A stretch of DNA of 64,000 bases from Trichococcus patagoniensis (GTDB lineage Bacteria > Bacillota > Bacilli > Lactobacillales > Aerococcaceae). Under the pieces are notes generated by a model, which made no database searches, had not been told where the DNA came from, and was given only the letters and a program-made list of their open reading frames with translations. The translations under genes were made by a program, and so were the position numbers. Below are positions 8,460 through 15,543 of this stretch, in pieces. The DNA is taken from positions 62,001-126,000 of the forward strand of contig NZ_QAOM01000002.1 of assembly GCF_003051085.1 (NCBI RefSeq), given 5' to 3'. How positions within the stretch are numbered: position 1 is the first letter of the stretch; the number at the start of each line of letters is the position of its first letter.

Positions 8460-11036
8460 ATGAGAGATCAATACAACTTTGACCTTTTATCTTTTAACAA
8501 ACAACTAAAAGATCAGCTAGCAGAAGTGACAAAAGAAAAAGAAGTCAACAATATGAAGCTTTTCGTTATGAATGATGAAGCAAAAGTGTCAGTGACTTTA
8601 GAAGCAAAATATGAAAAGATGGATTACTATCATGGTCTAAGTCCTAAATTTGATGAAGTTAAACTAAAAGAATTCTTATTTCCCGAGAATACTAATAGTG
8701 AAGATTGCGGATTTGAAATCAATAATCCGGATAATTTTTGGCGAAAGATCAAAGTAGAGCAGAATAAACACGAGTACGTGAATCTTTTTGTTAAAGATGG
8801 TTGGACCAAGGACAAGAAATCAAATTCGATTACAATAGGTTCTTACTGTCAGCTGCCTGATGAAATGCACATTACTTTATTGGGACGTGCTATTTTACAG
8901 ATGGCAACACATTTCGGCTTCAGTGTTAAATTATCTGCACAGGATCAGCGGGAATTCCTCCAAATTTTGAAAGACTGTTTCAGCGGAATTATTGAATTTC
9001 CCAAAGAATTCAGAAAAGAAGATTATAAAAACAGCCTATACTGGCAGTTCAATGATGATTTTTCTGTGATATATATTAAGGGGATATGGCCGCTATCAGT
9101 AGTAAACGAAATAACCCAACGGTATGACTGTCAGAACAACACTTTAATTTTGAAAAGTTGCGGTGGTAATAGTAGTGGCGAGTTATTCAGTCTTCTGACT
9201 TTTGATAAAGCGAATATAGATAAATATCATAATAATTTTGATAACGTTTATTACAGTGGCGTGATGCCGAAAGTAATCAAAATTCGCTATGAAGAAAAGC
9301 CAACAGCTGCAGATAAAATGAAATACATTGTATTTGAGGTTGTCCGAACAACATTTGCAACTGTAGATATGCTTGATAATCCAGCCATTTTATCACAGCC
9401 ATTTTTTCAATCAAAAGTAGAGGATTCAGAAACAAACGATCTGAAGCGATCTGAGTTAATGATGAATTTTGATCAGCATGAGGATAATATCCAAAATGAG
9501 TATCTGTATAATCCTGAATACAATCCGAAGTCTGACTGTGAACCTGAGGATAAATCAGAAATAGAAACGAAAAAAGAATCAACAACGGAATCAGAAAAAA
9601 TTGATGTAAACGATACTGATACTGAAAGAATCTTTTTAAGCCCTACAACTGATGCGCAGCGTGACTACGAAAAATGGATGATTGACAACCTGAATCAATA
9701 TCTTGAACGAAGTCTGAATAGCAATACGGTTGCCGTTTCTGCCAATATTGTAACAAAGGATGATTACCTTCTTATTGGCAAAAGAGGAGAACTTACCATA
9801 GACAACAGTCAATACTATTGCTCCGTGAACGGACAATCTGAGTTCAGAGATCCGAATGTGTCATTCTACAGAAATAGTGTATTTGAAGACTTGCCCTCAA
9901 TGGAGTTCGATTCAAAATATAGAATTGATTTAAACAACGAAATTCAAAGAGAGGCTTTAGCTGAACTGGGATTGCCTTTTTTTGAGCATGAGTGGTCCTA
10001 TTACGGGATCTCGTATTTGAGCATAAATAATAGTGTTATTGACGAACAAAGACAGGTTATGAAAAGGAGAATGCACTTCAATGTATTAACGCATAATTCA
10101 ACTTCATACACCTTTGCTGACATAAACAAAAGTCAGAAAAAAGCAACTGAAAGTTTTGAGAATGAACGTCTACGTGGAATTAAAATTAAAGTACATCCTG
10201 ATGTTTGGGCCATGCTTTGTTCCCTAGGAAAAAGTGTCATTGAATTTTTTATCAAATATAAGTCCAATATATTCATCCTTTACTTCATTCTGTCTTTGTT
10301 TTCACCTGTAGATGGAATCATGAATTTCAGTGAATCTACTGAAGCGCGTACCATTACAGGATTCACCCGTTTGATGATCAGTAATATCATGAATTTAGGT
10401 ATGAAGACCATAATTGATATTTTGATCTTTATATTTTTCATCTTTACGTCATGGATTGAAAGAAGAAGATATAAACCAATAAAAGAACTGCTAGGTACTA
10501 AGAATTTTATAATCAAATTCCATACAGAAAAATGCGCGCCTGGTAAGGAATCAAATCAGCAAATACAAATTATCAAATGGAAGAGAATATACGAAACCGT
10601 TACAGAAAAAAATTTACTGCATGGTTTCTTAAGAAAAAAAACAGACAATTTGAGGAGCATGTATGATGAAAGCTCAATCAAAATAATCGTGGAAAAGATA
10701 GTCAATAGACTGAAAAAATTTATCTCAAGAATAAATAACCCTTTTAATAATAACAAGCATCTGAGTGCCATGAAAAACTGGCTTTCAAAAGAACTAGCAT
10801 CCTCTCGAGCAAATCGAGCCAGAAATGAAATCAATAGCGTGCATGGTATAGTCTATGTCATGTACTCACTTCATTTCTATGAAAGAGTAAAAACTATGAA
10901 AAAGCCTATTTCTTGGCCAATACTAAAGTTTACCCGATTTAAGTTTATTAATAATTTACTCTCGACACTAATTCTTTTTGTTGTTACAGCAATAATTGCA
11001 GTCATAGCAATCTCTTATTATTTTCCAGATATCTAA
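8460..11036 (+). CDS. Large uncharacterised protein with Nudix-like core and C-terminal membrane segments
   Basis: 858 aa; ATG with GAGGAGT upstream. Residues 1-330 have no family I recognise; 355-400 are acidic and low-complexity. Residues ~423-510 resemble a Nudix fold: a strand VSANIVTKDDYLLIGKRG, then YYCSVNGQSEF and the helix REALAELGL, matching the REUxEExGU half of the Nudix box, with an insertion in between. Hydrophobic segments at ~603-618, ~648-666 and ~832-853 suggest membrane anchoring, with a basic region between. AT-rich compared with its neighbours, stand-alone, flanked by repeats. Nudix domains joined to membrane segments occur in nucleotide-based conflict systems, so a defence role is possible but speculative. 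Confidence 0.6.
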   Translation: MRDQYNFDLLSFNKQLKDQLAEVTKEKEVNNMKLFVMNDEAKVSVTLEAKYEKMDYYHGLSPKFDEVKLKEFLFPENTNSEDCGFEINNPDNFWRKIKVEQNKHEYVNLFVKDGWTKDKKSNSITIGSYCQLPDEMHITLLGRAILQMATHFGFSVKLSAQDQREFLQILKDCFSGIIEFPKEFRKEDYKNSLYWQFNDDFSVIYIKGIWPLSVVNEITQRYDCQNNTLILKSCGGNSSGELFSLLTFDKANIDKYHNNFDNVYYSGVMPKVIKIRYEEKPTAADKMKYIVFEVVRTTFATVDMLDNPAILSQPFFQSKVEDSETNDLKRSELMMNFDQHEDNIQNEYLYNPEYNPKSDCEPEDKSEIETKKESTTESEKIDVNDTDTERIFLSPTTDAQRDYEKWMIDNLNQYLERSLNSNTVAVSANIVTKDDYLLIGKRGELTIDNSQYYCSVNGQSEFRDPNVSFYRNSVFEDLPSMEFDSKYRIDLNNEIQREALAELGLPFFEHEWSYYGISYLSINNSVIDEQRQVMKRRMHFNVLTHNSTSYTFADINKSQKKATESFENERLRGIKIKVHPDVWAMLCSLGKSVIEFFIKYKSNIFILYFILSLFSPVDGIMNFSESTEARTITGFTRLMISNIMNLGMKTIIDILIFIFFIFTSWIERRRYKPIKELLGTKNFIIKFHTEKCAPGKESNQQIQIIKWKRIYETVTEKNLLHGFLRKKTDNLRSMYDESSIKIIVEKIVNRLKKFISRINNPFNNNKHLSAMKNWLSKELASSRANRARNEINSVHGIVYVMYSLHFYERVKTMKKPISWPILKFTRFKFINNLLSTLILFVVTAIIAVIAISYYFPDI

Positions 11037-11141
11037 GTAAGTGTATTCAGCTATACACGAAACATAATTACAATAGTGTATTTCTTGGAATATTCATAAT
11101 TACTATACTGTTTTACATAATCAGAAAATGAGGAGCACCCC

Positions 11142-12212
11142 ATGAACAATCAATACCTTGCATTTTACGCATCCTCCCACGGCTTCGGGCACATGACCCG
11201 TTGCCTGGCGATCATTGAGGGAATTTTGGAGACGACTGATCACCGGGTTTATCTCGCGAGCGGCGCATATCAGAATGCCTTCGCTCGCGTTTATCTGGCG
11301 CGATTCGGCAACCGTGTGACCTACCGGGACATCTGCACCGAGGTCGGCCTCGTCAACAAGGACAACAGTCTCCAAGTCGACATCCCACGTCTCGAACACG
11401 AGCTGAACGATTTCATGGCTGGTTGGGAGACCGCCGTGGCCGCGGAAGTCACCATTCTGCGCGATCTATCCGTCGCCTGCGTTATCAGTGACATCAGCGC
11501 CATCGGCATTCAAGTGGGAGAACAATTAGGTGTGCGCAACATCGGCATCGCCAACTTCACTTGGTGCGAACAGTACGAGCACCTCGGCCTTTCCGAAACC
11601 ATCATCGCCCGCTTCAGGGAAGTCTACGCCAAACTAGACATCCTGATCGAATACGACTTGATGCTGCCGGCACCCAAGCTATCCATACCAAGAAAACAGA
11701 CCGGCTTCATCTGCCGCCGCTTCGATTCTGACCGCATCGCCGCCATCAAAGCCCAATATGGTCCGAGCATCTTCATCACTTGCGGCAAATCAGCAGATCT
11801 GAACAACATCCAAATCGACAACTACGACGGCACCATCTTTACAACCAGCGGCATCAATATCACCGCTACCGGCGATGCCACCGTGGTCCAACTCCCCGTC
11901 GAAACCTTCGACACCCACAACTACCTCGCCGCCAGCGACCTCGTGATCGCTAAAGCCGGCTGGGGCACCATCGCCGAGTCGCTCCTTTCCAAACGGAACC
12001 TCGTGCTTATCGAAAGGGAAGGTGTCCTGGAAGACACCGAAAACATCGACGAACTCAAACGCCGAGGAGTCGCAGTTTCGATTAAGGAAATCGATCTAGC
12101 CCGCATCGATATGCAAGCGATCAGCGACCTGATCGTAGAGAACATCATCAGAGAAAATCTGGATGCGTATCAAAATACGGTAGAGGACATCGTCCGTGCC
12201 CTGAATATCTGA
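11142..12212 (+). CDS. MurG-like glycosyltransferase (GT-B fold)
   Basis: 356 aa; GAGGAG ribosome binding site. The N-terminus YASSHGFGHMTR is the glycine-rich acceptor/nucleotide loop of MurG-type enzymes. DISAIGIQVGEQLGVRNIG is the middle of the first Rossmann domain. The C-terminal half has AASDLVIAKAGWGTIAES, the UDP-sugar binding region of GT28-like proteins, and LIEREGVLED. Similar domains precede sugar kinases in L-arabinokinases. The substrate is unknown. GC-rich, unlike the gene upstream, so it is likely native chromosomal. Confidence 0.75.
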   Translation: MNNQYLAFYASSHGFGHMTRCLAIIEGILETTDHRVYLASGAYQNAFARVYLARFGNRVTYRDICTEVGLVNKDNSLQVDIPRLEHELNDFMAGWETAVAAEVTILRDLSVACVISDISAIGIQVGEQLGVRNIGIANFTWCEQYEHLGLSETIIARFREVYAKLDILIEYDLMLPAPKLSIPRKQTGFICRRFDSDRIAAIKAQYGPSIFITCGKSADLNNIQIDNYDGTIFTTSGINITATGDATVVQLPVETFDTHNYLAASDLVIAKAGWGTIAESLLSKRNLVLIEREGVLEDTENIDELKRRGVAVSIKEIDLARIDMQAISDLIVENIIRENLDAYQNTVEDIVRALNI

Positions 12213-12224
12213 GAAACGTCAAAG

Positions 12225-12470
12225 GTGTGCCCACCTCCGATGAGGCCTATCTCAACCGGAGCAAGCATCCGCAAAACAAGCGCACCTCCGACCAAGCCGC
12301 GTTGGTCGGAGGTGATGATCTTTTTGGATGTTGTTCTCCGATGAGAGGGTTACGCCGGGGAGATCAACTCCGGTGAGCGAATGTTGGCCGGAGGAAGATG
12401 CGTCGCGCGGGGTCGAACTCCGGTGAAGCCACGTTGGTCGGAGGTAATCATCTTTTTGGAAGATTCCACT
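12225..12470 (+). repeat. GC-rich stem-loop repeat copy (two core modules)
   Basis: Two core hairpins (CTCCGACCAAGCCGCGTTGG and CTCCGGTGAAGCCACGTTGG), each followed by TCGGAGGT and (A)ATCATCTTTTTGGA-type tails, with a CTCCGGTGAGCGAATGTTGG module between. Same orientation. Confidence 0.85.
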
Positions 12471-12579
12471 AAAGCGAATGATCCACTTTTGAAGAAACAC
12501 TAACATTATGTTTCATTGATTCTGAGTAATAGAGAAAAAGAAGATAACCGTATCCGGATGGTAGCGCTTAAAATTTGTG

Positions 12580-12607
12580 TTGAAAAAATTGAATAATATT
12601 ATATAAT
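12580..12607 (+). promoter_or_regulatory. Promoter of the peptide-modification operon
   Basis: TTGAAA (12580-12585), 16-bp spacer, TATAAT (12602-12607). Transcription would start near 12614, giving a ~15-23 nt leader before the peptide gene. Confidence 0.7.
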
Positions 12608-12627
12608 TAAAGGAAATAGTATTGGAG

Positions 12628-12816
12628 ATGAGTGCTGTGAATAATTTACAATTTGAAGAAGTAAATGAAAGTGAATTGTTTGCCGATTATACGGCAGATT
12701 GTTCAGGCGGTAGATCAGATTGCTGTACTCGAGTGTGTACAAGAAACGGTTACGTTTCTACTGAAGATGAATGGGGAAAGTTCCTTGAAGTTGAAGGTGG
12801 AGTAATCCAGTATTAA
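12628..12816 (+). CDS. Putative precursor peptide / small modified protein, Cys-rich with C-terminal Gly-Gly
   Basis: 62 aa from ATG 12628; GTG 12637, 9 nt after GGAG, is an equally good start (59 aa). Acidic N-terminal part (LQFEEVNESEL) looks like a RiPP leader. The centre holds four cysteines (C25, C32, C33, C37) in a basic Ser/Thr-rich stretch. The C-terminus is EVEGGVIQY, a diglycine four residues from the end. It has its own promoter and is separated from the enzyme genes by a terminator, the usual layout that gives precursor excess. Role as substrate of the downstream JAB and E1-like proteins is inferred from position and composition; no family recognised. Confidence 0.7.
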   Translation: MSAVNNLQFEEVNESELFADYTADCSGGRSDCCTRVCTRNGYVSTEDEWGKFLEVEGGVIQY

Positions 12817-12840
12817 TTTTTGATGATCATATGGATAATT

Positions 12841-12880
12841 CTGCTGTAACCTATAAAAATTGGGTTGCAGCAGTTTTTTT
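12841..12880 (+). terminator. Terminator/attenuator between peptide gene and enzyme genes
   Basis: Stem CTGCTGTAACC / GGGTTGCAGCAG followed by seven T. It lies between the peptide gene and the RadC-like gene with no new promoter evident after it, so partial read-through probably sets a high peptide-to-enzyme ratio. Confidence 0.8.
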
Positions 12881-12899
12881 ATAGAAGGGAAAAGAAAAG

Positions 12900-13352
12900 A
12901 TGATTTTAGACAGCGTAAGATTAGAACTAGTCACAGACCATAGATTTGAGATAGATATGGAAACAAATTATGCTTTTGGAGTTGAGTGCGCAGGTGAGAT
13001 ATTTTCAAAAAAAATTGGAAAATCTAACGTTGAAAATGTCGGACTGATTTGTTTAGATAGTACGAATCGGATAATTAATTATGCTTGCGTTGCAATAGGA
13101 AGTATAGAAAGTGTGAAAGTCAGTATTGCAGAAATATTCAAGATAGCTTTGCTGTCCAATTCTTCACAAATTATTATTGCACATAACCACCCAAGTGGAG
13201 TATTAGAAATAACGGAAGCGGATATCTCGTTAACAAAGAAAATTGGTACAATTGCAAAAATATTTGATATCAAATTGATAGATTCACTGATAGTGAATTC
13301 TAAAGAAGAGGTTCTTTCAATCCGGGAAAATTTCTTCATGGAGGAAGCGTAA
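12900..13352 (+). CDS. RadC-type JAB/MPN metallopeptidase domain protein
   Basis: 150 aa. Residues ~45-145 match the C-terminal domain of RadC: a helix SIAEIFKIALLSNSSQII, the zinc motif AHNHPSG, a downstream Asp in EADISLTKKI, and KLIDSLIV. The RadC helix-hairpin-helix half is absent; the first ~40 residues are different. JAB-domain proteins are zinc isopeptidases/peptidases, and in several bacterial pathways they trim residues after a Gly-Gly to prepare a small protein for E1-type adenylation. TAATG overlap with the next gene shows translational coupling. A role in processing the upstream peptide is inferred. Confidence 0.82.
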   Translation: MILDSVRLELVTDHRFEIDMETNYAFGVECAGEIFSKKIGKSNVENVGLICLDSTNRIINYACVAIGSIESVKVSIAEIFKIALLSNSSQIIIAHNHPSGVLEITEADISLTKKIGTIAKIFDIKLIDSLIVNSKEEVLSIRENFFMEEA

Positions 13353-14461
13353 TGGATAACCAAACTGTATATAAGATCAAGGATTCCGTGGATCTGTTCT
13401 TAAGCGATGAAAAATATTTAATGGCCTACTATATGAATACTAGACAAAGAAAAAGTTTTAAGATCAATAAAGAGATGATTTTATTGATTGAGCAAATTGA
13501 TGGTAAGCACACAGTACAAGAATTGAAAGATTACATGACTGTTCATCATCAGAGTGACAATGAATCTGTAGCGTTTGTATTGGCGTTAATGGAAAGCAAT
13601 AGATTAATTACTGATACTAAAGTAAAGGACAATATATTGAGTGTGGAGGAGCATGAACGCTATAGTCGTCAGATAAACTACTTTTCAGAGTTCCTGGGGA
13701 GTGAAGAGGAAGGAATCTATGGTCAGAAGAAATTGATGAACGCACATGTATTAATTTTTGGTTGTGGAGCCATAGGTGGGAATATAGCAATGGAGTTAGT
13801 TATGGCTGGCGTAAAAAATATAACGTTATATGACTACGATACAGTAGCGTGCTCCGATGTATCCAGACATATGTATTTTAGAGAGGAACATATTGGAGAG
13901 GGGAAAGTAGCTGCGTTAAAAGAAGAACTATATAAAATAGATCATTCTGTTGAAGTCTATGCAATAGAGGAGAGCATGAATCCATATTCTGATATTGAGG
14001 GGTATATCAAGGAAGCTGACTTTGTGATCAACACATTGGATGAACCCTATATTGGGTATACATCTTCAAAAATTTCCAGATGCTGCATCCAATACAATAT
14101 TCCGCATTATATTGCAGGTGGTTTTGATGCCCATTTAGCAAGTACGGGGGAACTGATAATTCCACATGTAACGCCTTGTGTTGAATGCTATGCGGGACAT
14201 TTCAAGGAGACGCTGAAGGGGTGGAAACCAAAGGAACACCCTGTGCGAGAACGATATACAGAAATCGGTGGGCTAGCCTCAATGTCACTATTTTCAGCAT
14301 CATTTGCAGCAATCGAAATAATAAAATATATTGCTGGGCTGGTTAACATCAGCGAAGAATATAAAGTAAGAGGAGAATTATTATTTACAGATCTGAGTTT
14401 AACTTATCTCAATGTCATGAAAAATAATAATTGTCCGGTTTGTGGAGGTGATGGAATATGA
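13352..14461 (+). CDS. RRE-ThiF (E1-like) adenylating enzyme, first copy
   Basis: 369 aa; GGAGG upstream, start overlaps the previous stop by one base. Residues ~1-90 look like a PqqD-type RiPP recognition element (TRQRKSFKINKEMILLIEQ, then IDGKHTVQELKDYM). From ~135 the ThiF/MoeB/MccB adenylation domain begins with FGCGAIGGN and LYDYDTV. Two CxxC pairs (CVEC, CPVC) form the structural zinc site. The usual SNLxRQ arginine motif reads SDVSRHMYF here, so this copy departs from the canonical active site. Closest in architecture to MccB and PaaA, which adenylate peptide termini. Confidence 0.82.
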   Translation: MDNQTVYKIKDSVDLFLSDEKYLMAYYMNTRQRKSFKINKEMILLIEQIDGKHTVQELKDYMTVHHQSDNESVAFVLALMESNRLITDTKVKDNILSVEEHERYSRQINYFSEFLGSEEEGIYGQKKLMNAHVLIFGCGAIGGNIAMELVMAGVKNITLYDYDTVACSDVSRHMYFREEHIGEGKVAALKEELYKIDHSVEVYAIEESMNPYSDIEGYIKEADFVINTLDEPYIGYTSSKISRCCIQYNIPHYIAGGFDAHLASTGELIIPHVTPCVECYAGHFKETLKGWKPKEHPVRERYTEIGGLASMSLFSASFAAIEIIKYIAGLVNISEEYKVRGELLFTDLSLTYLNVMKNNNCPVCGGDGI

Positions 14462-15543
14462 TGCCTAAATTAAATTCAACCGTCTCAGTGGTAAAAATAA
14501 GCGATACTATTCTGGAATTCTTCAAAACAAACACGAGGCAACAAGTACGGATCAAGGTTGAAGATGATTCAATATTGAAAATAGTATGTGGATTGGATGG
14601 GTTAAAGTCAATAGCAGAAATAGCAAAAGAAAATGCAGTATCTCTAGATGAGTTGAATCCCTTATTGAACTTTTTAAGCAGTAAAGGAATACTGGCCAAT
14701 GCTTCTCCGAAAGAAGCGTTTGATGAATATGAAAAGTTTCGCAGAACGATCCATTTCCTGGAAGATTTTTCTGTATCACACGATCATCTGGTACATTTAT
14801 GGCAAAACATTCAAAATGCACAGGTTTTGATTGTTGGTTTGGGAGCAGTCGGTTCTTGGGTAGCCGCAAATTTAGTTCAATCTGGTGTCAGGAATTTTAT
14901 TCTACTTGATCCCGATAAGGTGGAATTATCGAATCTACATAGACAATTTGGATACGGGGAGAGTGACATTGGAAGAAGAAAAGTTGATGCTTTAGCTGAG
15001 AGATTGCATGATTTCAATCACGAGATTAAGGTAACTAAAGTTTGTGAAATGCTCGATGCTGATATACTGGATTCATTTAATGATGAAAAAATAGATTTGA
15101 TAATAAATTGCGCAGATCAGCCCAATGTTGATACTACCTCTTTATGGGTCGGAGAATATTCAATGAAACGAGGGATTCCCCATATAGTTGGAGGAGGATA
15201 CAATCTCCATCTATCACTCATTGGTCAATCAGTGATCCCTGGAAGTTCTGCATGTGTGAAATGTTTTCAGAAACAGCTTGAGGAAGAGAATACGATCGAC
15301 ATCAATCGCGTCAAAAAACTGGCAGTGAGCAACAGAAAAGTCGGAAGCTTTGGGCCGATGTGTTCAATAATTGCAAGTATGATCGGAATGGAAGCTATCA
15401 AAATTTTATCTGAAGACATCACCCCAGCCAACATTAATCGAAGAGGTGAATTCGATATATACAGTATGGATGTTACATATAAAATATTCGTAAGGAGGGA
15501 AGATTGTGAGTGGTGCGGTCATGAAGGACAATATTATCATTAG
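14458..15543 (+). CDS. RRE-ThiF (E1-like) adenylating enzyme, second copy
   Basis: 361 aa; ATGA overlap with the first copy, a second ATG directly follows. N-terminal ~90 residues again look like a PqqD-like recognition domain (NTRQQVRIKVEDDSIL, GLDGLKSIAEIA). The ThiF domain has GLGAVGSW, LLDPDKVELSNLHRQFGY (canonical ATP-contacting SNLxRQ), IGRRKVDAL and CADQPNVD. Two CxxC pairs (CVKC, CEWC) for zinc. It shares architecture with the first copy but keeps the catalytic motifs, so it is the likelier adenylating subunit. The two may form an asymmetric dimer (inference). Confidence 0.84.
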   Translation: MMPKLNSTVSVVKISDTILEFFKTNTRQQVRIKVEDDSILKIVCGLDGLKSIAEIAKENAVSLDELNPLLNFLSSKGILANASPKEAFDEYEKFRRTIHFLEDFSVSHDHLVHLWQNIQNAQVLIVGLGAVGSWVAANLVQSGVRNFILLDPDKVELSNLHRQFGYGESDIGRRKVDALAERLHDFNHEIKVTKVCEMLDADILDSFNDEKIDLIINCADQPNVDTTSLWVGEYSMKRGIPHIVGGGYNLHLSLIGQSVIPGSSACVKCFQKQLEEENTIDINRVKKLAVSNRKVGSFGPMCSIIASMIGMEAIKILSEDITPANINRRGEFDIYSMDVTYKIFVRREDCEWCGHEGQYYH

